Assembly: GCF_001879105.1 (NCBI RefSeq)
Contig: NZ_MLCF01000009.1
Location: forward strand, 1 to 64,000
Direction of reading: 5' to 3'
Length of the DNA: 64,000 nucleotides
Origin: Mangrovactinospora gilvigrisea
GTDB taxonomy: Bacteria > Actinomycetota > Actinomycetes > Streptomycetales > Streptomycetaceae
Under the pieces are notes generated by a model that searched no databases, was not told the DNA's origin, and saw only the letters and a program-made list of their open reading frames with translations. Shown here in pieces: positions 34,467-42,538 of this stretch; within the stretch, counting starts at the first letter, position 1; the number at the start of each line of letters is the position of its first letter. The position numbers and the translations under genes are program-made.

Positions 34467-34683
34467 AAGGCGTTTCGGGAGCTTAGTCGCCCCCGAGATC
34501 GATGCCGGGTGCTTTTCACATCGTGAGACGGGGCACGGGGGCACGCCGGGGGCGCACACGACGTCCCAGCTCGCCAGCCCGGGAAACGGTTAACGACCGG
34601 TCAGACTGTCCGGTTATCGGTATTTTTGACACCCCGCCAATGTGGCCGAGACGCGCCCTTGCCTTCGCGGCGGGCGGCCCCCT

Positions 34684-34727
34684 CGCTCGCGAAGCGAGCG
34701 GGTGGGGTGCCGGGGTCGAGGGGCGGC
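34684..34727 (+). repeat. Dispersed GC-rich extragenic repeat, copy 3
   Basis: Perfect hairpin CGCTCGC-GAA-GCGAGCG (34684-34700) followed by the core GGTGGGGTGCCGGGG and GAGGGGCGGC. The left boundary of the 153-bp duplication falls inside this core, at 34709. Confidence 0.6.
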
Positions 34728-35014
34728 AGCGGCGACCGCCGGCGGCCGGTCAGCCGCCGAGCGCCCAGACCACGAGCGAGGCGGTCGCGCCCGCCTCGAC
34801 GACGCCGCCGAGCACGTCGCCGGTGATCCCGCCGAACCGCCGTACGGTGTGCCGCAGCAGCGCCGGGGTCGAGGGGCGGCAGCGGCGACCGCCGGCGGCC
34901 GGTCAGCCGCCGAGCGCCCAGACCACGAGCGAGGCCGTCGCGCCCGCCTCGACGACGCCGCCGAGCACGTCGCCGGTGATCCCGCCGAAGCGCCGCACGG
35001 TGTGCCGCAGCAGC
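34709..35014. repeat. 153-bp tandem duplication of the cobU-cobS 3' end
   Basis: Unit 1 (34709-34861) and unit 2 (34862-35014) differ at only three positions by eye. Unit 2 holds the last 112 nt of the gene plus 41 nt beyond its stop; unit 1 is the extra copy downstream. Confidence 0.92.
34750..34861 (-). pseudogene. Duplicated C-terminal fragment of CobS
   Basis: About 37 codons identical or nearly so to the end of the CobU-CobS gene ([19 protein letters not shown] through VVWALGG and a stop), created by the 153-bp tandem duplication. It has no start codon and lies 3' of the intact stop, so it should be silent. Confidence 0.8.
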
Positions 35015-36339
35015 GCCGCCCCCGCGAGGGCCGCCGCGGCGGTGGCACCCGCGCCGCGGACCGCACCGAGAACACCGTCATCTGCATAACCCAGCGCGGC
35101 CCCAGCAATTCCCACCAGCGCCACCGCGGCGGCGGCGACGCCCCGCGGGACGGTCCCCGCGACCGTCGCGCCGAGCCCGCCGGGACGGGCCGCGGGGACC
35201 GCCGGACCGCAGGCGAGCAGCATCACGGCACGCGCGGCCGCCGCGGAGGCGACCAGCGCGGCCGCGCCGCGCAGCCAGCCGCCGTCCGCGAACGCGCGGT
35301 CCAGCGCGGCGACTTGGCCGAGCAGCACCAGCAGGAGCGTCACCACGCCGAAGGGTCCGATGTCCGAGGCCTTCATGATGCGCAGGGCCGCGGCAGCGGG
35401 CTTGGCGCTGCCGAGGCCGTCGGCGGTGTCGGCGAGGCCGTCGAGGTGGAGTCCGCGGGTGAGGGCGGCGGTGGCGGCGACGCCCGCGACGGCGGCGAGG
35501 AGGGGGCCTCCGCCGGCGAGCAGCAGGAGCACGGCGGGGACCGCGGCCAGCACGCCGAGGAGGGCGCCGACCGCGGGGGCCCATGGCATGCCCCTGCGGG
35601 CGGCGGCGCGGTCCCAGCGGGTGGCGTCGGCGGGGAGGACGCTGAGGGCGCCGACCGCGAACCGCGCGCCGTCCGCGGCGGTCGCCGTCGCCGCCCCTCC
35701 TCCCCCGGACTCCGTCCGGGGCGGCGTCGGTGAGGGGTGGGTCGGTGGCCGGCGGGTCGCCGCCGGGAGGGGGAGGGGGCGGCCGGCCACCACGAGGAGG
35801 ACCTCGTCGGACGCCGCCGCGAGCGCGGCGTTGACGCGGCCGAGCTCGTCGCGGAAGCGGCGGCCGGAGGCCGTCGCGGGGACGATGCCGCCGCCCACCT
35901 CGTCGCTGACCGCGACGGCCGTCCGCCGCGTCGACCCCCACGCCTCCGCCAGCGCGGCGACCCGCCGCCGCAGCGCCGCCTCCGCGCCGTCCGCCCACAC
36001 CGCGTCGTCCCACGCGCCCAGCTCGTCCATCACCCCTGTCAGCCAGGTGGTGACGCTGTCCACCAGCAGCGGCTCCGTGTCGTCCGCCCGCAGCAGCGCC
36101 TCCAGGTCGAGCGTCTCCGCCGTCCCCCAGCCCGCCGGCCGGCGCTCGCGGTGCCGGGCGATCCGCGCCGCCCACTCCGCGTCCCCGCCGGCCTCGCCGC
36201 CCGTCGCCACGTAGAGCACGTCCGGACGGTCCGCCAGCAGCGCCTCCGCCGTCTCGGACTTGCCCGAGCGGGCTCCGCCCAGCACCAGGGTGCGGCGCCG
36301 CCGCGCCGCCTCGCGTCCGTCCGCCCGTTCCTCCGCCAC
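34903..36339 (-). CDS. CobU-CobS fusion: cobinamide kinase/guanylyltransferase and cobalamin synthase
   Basis: 478 aa combining two late cobalamin-assembly enzymes. Residues about 15-190 are CobU (Walker A GGARSGKSETAE; DELGRVNAALA; VVAGRPLPLP), which makes GDP-cobinamide. A Pro/Thr/Gly-rich linker (about 190-225) follows. Residues 225-478 are CobS, a polytopic membrane protein ([28 protein letters not shown] near the end) that joins alpha-ribazole. The CobT gene that often lies between them in streptomycetes is absent. A CAGAAT 6 nt before GTG 36339 suggests a leaderless start. The final 112 nt are part of a tandem duplication. Confidence 0.88.
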   Translation of the reverse strand: MAEERADGREAARRRRTLVLGGARSGKSETAEALLADRPDVLYVATGGEAGGDAEWAARIARHRERRPAGWGTAETLDLEALLRADDTEPLLVDSVTTWLTGVMDELGAWDDAVWADGAEAALRRRVAALAEAWGSTRRTAVAVSDEVGGGIVPATASGRRFRDELGRVNAALAAASDEVLLVVAGRPLPLPAATRRPPTHPSPTPPRTESGGGGAATATAADGARFAVGALSVLPADATRWDRAAARRGMPWAPAVGALLGVLAAVPAVLLLLAGGGPLLAAVAGVAATAALTRGLHLDGLADTADGLGSAKPAAAALRIMKASDIGPFGVVTLLLVLLGQVAALDRAFADGGWLRGAAALVASAAAARAVMLLACGPAVPAARPGGLGATVAGTVPRGVAAAAVALVGIAGAALGYADDGVLGAVRGAGATAAAALAGAALLRHTVRRFGGITGDVLGGVVEAGATASLVVWALGG

Positions 36340-36345
36340 CGGGCC

Positions 36346-36351
36346 ATTCTG
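36346..36351 (-). promoter_or_regulatory. -10 hexamer of the CobU-CobS gene
   Basis: Minus-strand CAGAAT, 6 nt, then GTG 36339. Confidence 0.35.
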
Positions 36352-36373
36352 CGGTCCGGCCGCCGCCCGCTCC

Positions 36374-36396
36374 CAATCGGGTGACGGCAGGTCACC
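36374..36396. promoter_or_regulatory. 9-bp inverted repeat between cobU-cobS and the hydrolase
   Basis: TCGGGTGAC-N5-GTCACCCGA, a perfect dyad in the divergent promoter region, 35 nt upstream of the CobU-CobS start. Operator or 5' hairpin; regulator unknown. Confidence 0.5.
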
Positions 36397-36452
36397 CGAA
36401 CCCCCTACCGAAACCGCATCGAATCCCCATAACCGGGAAGAATTGTCACATT

Positions 36453-37580
36453 ATGCGATGGGGAACCCACGCGGTCGCCAGGACCGCCGCGCTGGCCGGC
36501 GCGATCACCGGCGCCGGCGCCGCCCTCCTGCTGGCCGGGCGCCGCGTCTCGGACCTCGCCGTCCGCATCCCGGGCAGCGGCGGACCCGCCCTCACCGTCG
36601 AGGACGCCGGCCCCGGCAGCATCACCCTCTCCGGCGCCGCCGCCGACGCCCCCGGCGACTACGCGCTGCGGTGGGGGCGCGACGGCCGCGCGCTCGTCGG
36701 CCCGCCCACCGACATCCTGGAGGACGGCGCCGCCGTCCGGCCGGTCCGCTCGGTCGAGGGCGACGACCCGCTGCGCCCCGGGCTCCCCGTCCGCCTCTCC
36801 GTCGAGCTGCACACCGGCGACCCGCGCTCCGCCCTCGACCTGCTGCACCGGGACATCACCGTCACCGGCGAGACCGGGCCGCTGCCCGCCTGGCACGTCC
36901 TGGGCACCCGCACCACCTGGGTGATCCTCGCCCACGGCCTGGGCACCACCCGCGCCCTCGCCCTCAACGTGCTGCGCCAGATCGCCGCGTTCGAGGTGCC
37001 CGCGCTGGTCGTCAGCAAGCGCGGCGACCCCGGCGCCCCGCCCTCCCCCGACGGCCTCGACCACCTGGGCGCCACCGAGTGGCGCGACCTCGCCGCCGCG
37101 GTGCGCGCCGCCCGCGCCCGGGGCGCCCGCCGGGTGATCCTCTACGGCTGGTCGACCGGCGCCACCATGGCGCTGCGCGCCTCCGCCGACCCCGAGGTGC
37201 GGGCCGTCCTCGCCGGGCTGGTGCTGGACGCCCCGATCCTCGACTGGCGCACCGTGCTGCGCGGCCGGGCCGACCGCCGCGGGGTGCCCCGGCTGCTCAC
37301 CAAGCTCGGCGAGTGGAGCGCCGAGGGCCGCGCCGGGCTGCCCGCCGGGCCGTCACCCTCGACCGCGCCCGCCAAGGCCGAGCTCACCGTCCCCACGCTG
37401 CTCGTGCAGGGCTCGGCCGACGCCCTCACCGGCCCGCTGGCCACCGCCGAGCTCGCCGCCCGCTTCCCGTCCCTCGCCACCTACCTCCCGGTGGCCGGCG
37501 GAATCCACGAGGGCGCCTGGAACGCGGCCCCCGAGCGCTACGAGGAAACCCTCCGGCGGTTCCTCACCCCGCTGGTCTGA
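36453..37580 (+). CDS. Alpha/beta hydrolase with N-terminal membrane anchor
   Basis: 375 aa. A hydrophobic N-terminus (about residues 8-28, AVARTAALAGAITGAGAALLLAG) suggests a signal anchor. The beta domain before the hydrolase core is unassigned. The fold starts TTWVILAHGLGTTRALALN (about 153). The nucleophile elbow is YGWSTGAT (Ser in GWSTG), with Asp in LLVQGSADALTGP and His in GGIHEGAW completing a plausible triad. Substrate unknown; it may act outside the membrane. Divergent from cobU-cobS over a shared inverted repeat. Confidence 0.83.
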   Translation: MRWGTHAVARTAALAGAITGAGAALLLAGRRVSDLAVRIPGSGGPALTVEDAGPGSITLSGAAADAPGDYALRWGRDGRALVGPPTDILEDGAAVRPVRSVEGDDPLRPGLPVRLSVELHTGDPRSALDLLHRDITVTGETGPLPAWHVLGTRTTWVILAHGLGTTRALALNVLRQIAAFEVPALVVSKRGDPGAPPSPDGLDHLGATEWRDLAAAVRAARARGARRVILYGWSTGATMALRASADPEVRAVLAGLVLDAPILDWRTVLRGRADRRGVPRLLTKLGEWSAEGRAGLPAGPSPSTAPAKAELTVPTLLVQGSADALTGPLATAELAARFPSLATYLPVAGGIHEGAWNAAPERYEETLRRFLTPLV

Positions 37581-37671
37581 ATCGACCGGACGCGGCCCCT
37601 CCGGGCAATCCCGACAGCCCGTCAACAGGCCGATGTGACAACAACGCCCCGTGGCGGGAAGACTAGCGAGC

Positions 37672-39156
37672 GTGACCTCCGGGAATCTGCGGGACATCAC
37701 CTCGCGTCTGGACGCGCGCCGCGCCGCGCCGCCGCCGGACGACACCGCCCACGCCCCCATCGACGCCGCGGCAGCCGCCCGCGGCGCCGAGCACGGCACC
37801 GCGGCCGTCACCCGGCTCCCCCGGCCCACACCCCCCGCCGCTCCCCTCCCGGTGCAGCGCCGCCGTCCGGCGCCGCGCCCCGAGCGGCGCCGCGGCCCGG
37901 CCGGAGCCCGCGCCGGCGGCACCGCCGCGCTCGCCGCCCTCGCCCGCGAACTGCTCGCCGACGCCGTGCTGGTGGCCGGCTGGGCGGGCGCCGACCGGCG
38001 GGTCGGCGCGGACGGACGTCTGGAACCCGAATGCCTGCGCGAGGCCGCCCGCGCCCTGGAGCAGCCGCCGGAGCGGGTCGCCGCGTCCTGGCGCCGGGCG
38101 CTGCTCGCCGGGCTGGTGGAGATCCGCGAGTCCGGCGAGGACTCGGCTCGGGAGGCCTCCCCCGGCTGGCGCCACCACGCCTGGCCGCGGGACGACGGCG
38201 CGGTGCTGCGCGGCTGGCGGGCGCTCTTCGACGCCTGGGCGCGGCTGGTGCCGCAGCCGGCCGTCCCGAAGGACCTGCTGGCCGCGGTCGCCGAGCACTC
38301 AGCCCAGGTGCTGTCGGTGATGCACCTCGCCGAGGACCCGGTGCCGCTGGAGGTGCTGCGCCGGCTGCTGATCGACGAGGAGGAGGCGGCGTTCCTCTAC
38401 GGCAACTCCACCGCGCACCGGATCACCGGCCACGACGAGCTGTCGGTGGCGCTGGACTGGATGCTGGACGGCATGAGCGCCGCCCACGCGGTGCGCCGGG
38501 AGGCCGACTCGGCGACGCTCAGCCCGCTGGGCAACTGGGTGGTGCGGGACCGGATCGACGAGATCTGCGCGGTCTCGCAGAGCCCCGGCGGCCACACCGA
38601 GCTGGCCGCGGACGGCCTGCTGCGGGCCTGCGCCGGCTATGCGCCGGGCGCCGCCCGCGCGGAGTACCGGGCGTGGTCGGGGGCCCGTCCGACGGACCGG
38701 GCGGTGGCCGAGCTCCTCGACGTCGCCTGCGGGGAGGACCCGCTGCTGCGCGGCATGGCCTTCGAGGCGCTGCGCGTCATCGGCACCCCGGCGGAGCAGG
38801 CCGTCCGGGAGGCGGCCGGCGTTCCGGTGCTGCGGCCGTACGCGCTGCTGTGGCTCGCCGAGCGGAGTACCGGCGGGGACGGCGAGGGCGCGGACGCGCT
38901 GAGCCCGGCGGAGACGACCTGGTTGTGGGTGGACACCGCGGCGGCCGTCGTCGACCACGGCGGCGAGGAGCTGCTGGTGCAGCACGTCGAGACGGGCATG
39001 CCGGGCGGCCCCGAGCAGCTGCTGGTGGAGCTGCGGAGGGTGGAGCACCCGCGGCTGGCGGACGTCCTGATGGCCGCGGCGTCGGCGCATCCCGACCCCC
39101 GCCTGGCGCGGGCGCTGCGGCGCGCGGCGCTGACGGTTCACGACGGCGGTGCGTAG
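37672..39156 (+). CDS. Conserved actinobacterial protein of unknown function
   Basis: 494 aa, not assigned to a family. The first 80 residues are disordered (Ala/Pro/Arg-rich). From about 85 the protein is predicted mostly helical. A possible winged-helix-like portion (about 110-170: LREAARALEQPPERVAASWRRALLAGLVEIRES) is followed by helical repeats, some HEAT-like (LDVACGEDPLLRGMAFEALRVIGTPAEQAV near 350). No catalytic motif or membrane segment was seen. GTG 37672 fits AAGACT 7 nt upstream; a GTG at 37651 would add seven residues. Confidence 0.75.
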   Translation: MTSGNLRDITSRLDARRAAPPPDDTAHAPIDAAAAARGAEHGTAAVTRLPRPTPPAAPLPVQRRRPAPRPERRRGPAGARAGGTAALAALARELLADAVLVAGWAGADRRVGADGRLEPECLREAARALEQPPERVAASWRRALLAGLVEIRESGEDSAREASPGWRHHAWPRDDGAVLRGWRALFDAWARLVPQPAVPKDLLAAVAEHSAQVLSVMHLAEDPVPLEVLRRLLIDEEEAAFLYGNSTAHRITGHDELSVALDWMLDGMSAAHAVRREADSATLSPLGNWVVRDRIDEICAVSQSPGGHTELAADGLLRACAGYAPGAARAEYRAWSGARPTDRAVAELLDVACGEDPLLRGMAFEALRVIGTPAEQAVREAAGVPVLRPYALLWLAERSTGGDGEGADALSPAETTWLWVDTAAAVVDHGGEELLVQHVETGMPGGPEQLLVELRRVEHPRLADVLMAAASAHPDPRLARALRRAALTVHDGGA

Positions 39157-39176
39157 GGCCGGTTCCCGGCCCGCGG

Positions 39177-39648
39177 CATCGTCGCGCTCACTCGCGCAGT
39201 TCCCCTCGCCGATCGCCGCACGCACGACCGCTACCGCGCGCCCCGTCAGAGGCGTACCGCCGCACGATGCGGTGATGGTCGGCACGTCGCGACATCGTCG
39301 CGCTCACTCGCGCAGTTCCCCGCGCCCCTCGCCGACCGGCGCACGCACGGCCGCTACCGCGCCCCCGTCAGGTGCGTAGCGCCGCACGGTGCGGTGATGG
39401 TCGGCGTGTCACGGCATCGTCGCGCTCACTCGCGCAGTTCCCCCCTGATCCGCGCACGCACGGCCGCCACCTCGCGCCCCGAGGTGATGGTCGGAACGTC
39501 GCGGCATCGTCGCGCTCACTCGCGCAGTTCCCCGCGCCCCTGATCGGCGCACGCACGACCGCTACCTCACGCCCTGAGGTGATGGCCGGCGCGTCACGGC
39601 ATCGTCGTGCTCACTCGCGCAGTTCCCCCCTGATCCGCGCACGCGAGG
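39177..39648. repeat. Five-unit degenerate tandem repeat array
   Basis: Units begin at 39177, 39293, 39415, 39505 and 39600 (spacing 116, 122, 90 and 95 bp). Each opens with a near-invariant block containing CTCACTCGCGCAGTTCCC, then a variable GC-rich part with CGCACG and a GGTGATGGTCGGC-like end. Units 1 and 2 carry a CCGCAC/GTGCGG hairpin. The reverse complement contains the GGGGCGCGGGGAACTGCGCGA element frequent in Streptomyces intergenic DNA. The array fills nearly all of the 510-nt gap between convergent genes; no coding sequence was seen. Confidence 0.9.
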
Positions 39649-39666
39649 CTGTTGGCCCGCGGCGGG

Positions 39667-41121
39667 TCAGCTCGCGTACGGGACCGCGGCGAGGAACTGC
39701 TCGTAGCCGTCGGCGTAGCGGTGGCGGTTCTCGCGCCGCGGTTCGTACCTGACGGCGTCCGCGTCCCACTGGGACGCGTCCGCGGGGGTGCCCATCGCCG
39801 ACAGGGCGACGGCGACCGCGCCGCGTGCGCCGATCTCCTCCTCGGACGGGACCGTCACCGGGCGCTCCAGGATGTCCGCGAAGAGCTGGACCAGCTCGCG
39901 CGAGCGCGTCCCTCCCCCGCACGCCGCCAGCGCGCCGTCCGGGCCGAGGCCGGCCGCCGTCAGGCAGTGGCGGGCCGCGTAGCCGGTCGCCTCGCAGAGG
40001 CCGCGCGCCAGGTCGGCGCGGTCCGCGGCGAGGGTGAGGCCGTCGAAGGCGCCGCGGGCGGCCGGGTTGACGAACGGTGCCCGCTCCCCCGCCGGCGAGA
40101 AGTACGGACGGGCCGTCACCCCCCGTGCGCCGGGCGGGGACGCGGTGAGCAGCTCGTCCAGCTCGCCGCCGTCCAGGTCGATGCCGAGCAGGCCGGCGAG
40201 CCAGTCGAAGGCGGCCGTCCCGACCATCGCGGGCATGGCCCGCAGCCAGCGGTCCGGCTCGGGCATGCAGAGCCACATGCCGGCCGGTTCGGCGGCCGGG
40301 TCGAGGTCGACGCGGTCGGTGAGGACCTGGGAGGCGAGGGTGGTGCCGACGATCAGCAGGCCGTCGCCGGTGCGGCGCACCCCGGCGCCGATCGCGGAGG
40401 CGGGCAGGTCGAACGGCCCGGCGGTGACGGGGAGTCCGACGGGCAGGCCGAGGAGTTCGGCGCCGTCCTTGCCGAGCCGGTGGACGGTGCCGGGCTCGGC
40501 GGGCGGCGGCAGCAGCGGCGCGCAGTCCTCGACGCCGCAGGCGGCCATGGCGTCGAGGTCGTAGCGGCGGGTGCGCGGGTCGAGGAACGGCAGCGACGCG
40601 TCGGAGGCGTCGACGGTGATCTCGCCGGTGAGGCGCTGCAGCACGGCGTCGACGCAGTAGCCGGCGACGGAGGCGCGGGCGAGGGCGTCGGGCTCGTGCT
40701 CGCGGAGGTGGGCGAGGAGGGGGGCGTGGCAGCCGGGGAAGAGGCCGGAGCCGGTGCGGTCGAAGACGGCGCGCAGCACGCCGTCCTCCCACCACCGCTG
40801 GACGAGGGCGGCGGCGCGGCCGTCCATCCAGGAGATCGGGGGGCGGACGGCGCGGCCGGTGTCGTCGCGGAGCCAGAGGCCGTCGCCCTGGCCGGTGATG
40901 GCGAGGGCCTCGACGGGATCGTCGGGCGGGGCGGCGGCGGAGACCTCGCGCACCACCTGCGCGACGGTGTCGAGCACCTCTTCGAGGTCCTGCTCGACGT
41001 GGCCGCCGGGCAGCTTGGAGAGGCGGCTGGTGCGGCGGACGGGGGGCGCGAGCGCCCGGGCACGGCGGTCGAAGGCGACGGCCTTCGTGAGGGACGTGCC
41101 GACGTCGAGTCCGATCAACAT
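39667..41121 (-). CDS. FGGY-family carbohydrate kinase
   Basis: 484 aa, ASKHA fold. Phosphate-1 loop LIGLDVGTSLTKAVAFD at the start; the catalytic-Asp region SWMDGRAAALV sits at about residue 95, with a second domain motif FDLPASAIGAGV and ATP-binding ACGGGTRSRELVQLFADIL near 400. Closest in layout to xylulokinase/L-ribulokinase-like kinases; the sugar is unknown. ATG 41121 has GGAGG 5 nt upstream; the nine-codon longer frame lacks one. It lies convergent with the preceding gene over the repeat array. Confidence 0.88.
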   Translation of the reverse strand: MLIGLDVGTSLTKAVAFDRRARALAPPVRRTSRLSKLPGGHVEQDLEEVLDTVAQVVREVSAAAPPDDPVEALAITGQGDGLWLRDDTGRAVRPPISWMDGRAAALVQRWWEDGVLRAVFDRTGSGLFPGCHAPLLAHLREHEPDALARASVAGYCVDAVLQRLTGEITVDASDASLPFLDPRTRRYDLDAMAACGVEDCAPLLPPPAEPGTVHRLGKDGAELLGLPVGLPVTAGPFDLPASAIGAGVRRTGDGLLIVGTTLASQVLTDRVDLDPAAEPAGMWLCMPEPDRWLRAMPAMVGTAAFDWLAGLLGIDLDGGELDELLTASPPGARGVTARPYFSPAGERAPFVNPAARGAFDGLTLAADRADLARGLCEATGYAARHCLTAAGLGPDGALAACGGGTRSRELVQLFADILERPVTVPSEEEIGARGAVAVALSAMGTPADASQWDADAVRYEPRRENRHRYADGYEQFLAAVPYAS

Positions 41122-41193
41122 GGGCGCCTCCGGCGCCGAGTGTGCCACGCGGTCGCGCCCGTGTGAACGCTTTCGGCTGGCGCGGCGTCAGGT

Positions 41194-41250
41194 TCGCCGC
41201 CCCCGGCCACCGAACGGCCCGGTATCCCACCCGCCCGGCTCCGCCGGGCG
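41194..41250 (-). repeat. Dispersed GC-rich extragenic repeat, copy 4 (reverse)
   Basis: Hairpin GCCCGGC-TCC-GCCGGGC (41233-41249) and the reverse of the core run to GCCGCCCCC at 41196-41204. Located between the kinase and the amidohydrolase. Confidence 0.55.
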
Positions 41251-41327
41251 CGCGGCGCCGGGCGAAGCCGCAGCGCTCCGCGCGCGGGCCCGGCGGCCAC
41301 CGACGAAACTCGCACTGCGCCCACCCC

Positions 41328-41354
41328 GGGTCGGGTGCCGGGCAGAAGGGCGGC
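41328..41354 (+). repeat. Dispersed GC-rich extragenic repeat, copy 5
   Basis: GGGTCGGGTGCCGGG then CAGAAGGGCGGC, opposite orientation to copy 4, just beyond the 3' end of the amidohydrolase. Confidence 0.55.
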
Positions 41355-41377
41355 GGACCCGGCGCCGCGACGGACCG

Positions 41378-42466
41378 TCAGGCGTAGACGCGGCCGCGCA
41401 GCACGACCGCCGAGGGCGCGCCCAGCACCCGCACGTCCTTGCGGGGGTCCCCGTCGACGACGAGGAAGTCCGCCGACGCCCCCTCCTCGATGCCGGGCCG
41501 CCCCAACCAGGCCCGCGCGCGCCACGACGCGGCCCCCACCGCCTCCACCGCCGGCAGCCCCGCCCGCTCCAGCTCCACGACCTCCCGGGCCACCTGCCCG
41601 TGCCCCAGCCCGCCCCCCGCGTCCGTCCCCGCGAACACCGGCAGCCCCGCCTCATGCGCCGCGGCGACCGTCGCGTAGCGGCGCCGGTGAAGGTCCCTCA
41701 TGTGCCCGGCGTAGGCGGGGAACTTCGCCTCCGCCTGCGCCGCGATCCCCGGGAAGGTGTCGATGTTGATCAGCGTCGGCACGATCGCGACGCCCCGCTC
41801 CGCGAACAGCGGGATCGTCTCCTCCGTGAGGCCCGTCGCGTGCTCGACGCAGTCGATGCCCGCCTCGACCAGCGGTGCCAGCGACGCCTCCGCGAAGCAG
41901 TGCGCGGTGACCCGCGCGCCCTCCTCGTGCGCCGCCGCGATCGCCTCGTCCAGCGCCCAGCGGGGCCAGCACTCGGCGAGGTCGCCGCTCTCCCGGTCGA
42001 TCCAGTCGCCGACGAGCTTGACCCAGCCGTCGCCGCGCCGCGCCTCCCGCCGCACGTACGCGGCCAGGTCCCCCGGCTCGATCTCGTGCGCGTAGTTGCG
42101 GATGTAGCGGCGGGTGCGGGCGATGTGGCGGCCGGCGCGGACGATCCGCGGCAGGTCCTCGCGGTCGTCCACCCAGCGGGTGTCCGCCGCCGAGCCGGCG
42201 TCCCGCACCAGCAGCGTGCCGGCGGCCCGCTCCCGCAGCGCCTGGGCCTCGGTCGTCGCCTCGTCGACCGCGCCGTGCGCGTCGAGGCCGATGTGGCAGT
42301 GCGCGTCGACGAGCCCGGGCAGCACCCACCCGTCCAGGACGGCGTCCGGCTCGCCCGTCGGCCGCTCGAACGTCACCTTCCCGTCGACGACCCACAGCTC
42401 GTCGCGGACGTCCTCCGGCCCGACCAGGATCCTGCCCCGCACCCGCAGCACTCGATGCTCACCCAT
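41378..42466 (-). CDS. Amidohydrolase-superfamily metal-dependent hydrolase
   Basis: 362 aa. Composite beta domain plus TIM barrel: HxH metal motif PGLVDAHCHIGLDAHG (about residue 50), the bridging Lys in DGWVKLVGDWID, His in RVTAHCFAE and CVEHATGL, and the Asp in VFAGTDAGGGLGH. This His/His/Lys/His/His/Asp set is typical of binuclear-type members such as imidazolonepropionase-like hydrolases or prolidase-like enzymes. Substrate unknown. TAAGGT 6 nt before ATG 42466 indicates a leaderless start. Confidence 0.9.
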   Translation of the reverse strand: MGEHRVLRVRGRILVGPEDVRDELWVVDGKVTFERPTGEPDAVLDGWVLPGLVDAHCHIGLDAHGAVDEATTEAQALRERAAGTLLVRDAGSAADTRWVDDREDLPRIVRAGRHIARTRRYIRNYAHEIEPGDLAAYVRREARRGDGWVKLVGDWIDRESGDLAECWPRWALDEAIAAAHEEGARVTAHCFAEASLAPLVEAGIDCVEHATGLTEETIPLFAERGVAIVPTLINIDTFPGIAAQAEAKFPAYAGHMRDLHRRRYATVAAAHEAGLPVFAGTDAGGGLGHGQVAREVVELERAGLPAVEAVGAASWRARAWLGRPGIEEGASADFLVVDGDPRKDVRVLGAPSAVVLRGRVYA

Positions 42467-42472
42467 GGCCGC

Positions 42473-42478
42473 ACCTTA
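42473..42478 (-). promoter_or_regulatory. -10 hexamer of the amidohydrolase gene
   Basis: Minus-strand TAAGGT, 6 nt, then ATG 42466. Confidence 0.45.
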
Positions 42479-42499
42479 ACGACCGTTCACGCCTCCGTG

Positions 42500-42538
42500 T
42501 CACGCACCCGGGTCACGCGCCCGGGTCACGCGCCCGCG
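42500..42538. repeat. Three tandem 13-bp repeats across a stop codon
   Basis: Units 42500-42512, 42513-42525 and 42526-42538 (TCACGCACCCGGG, TCACGCGCCCGGG, TCACGCGCCCGCG). The TCA of the third unit is the minus-strand TGA stop of the PF09818 ATPase gene. Confidence 0.8.

Noticed and set aside
34467-34559. Extended start of the fused ABC exporter at 34559
   Set aside because: The added N-terminal residues (Cys/Pro/Lys-rich) match nothing expected and no ribosome site or promoter supports them.
36340-36452. Cobalamin riboswitch upstream of cobU-cobS
   Set aside because: The gap is only 113 nt, contains no B12-box-like conserved core, and the gene appears leaderless.
39177-39648. CRISPR array
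   Set aside because: Unit lengths vary from 90 to 122 bp, the inter-block sequences are related to each other rather than unique, and there are no cas genes.
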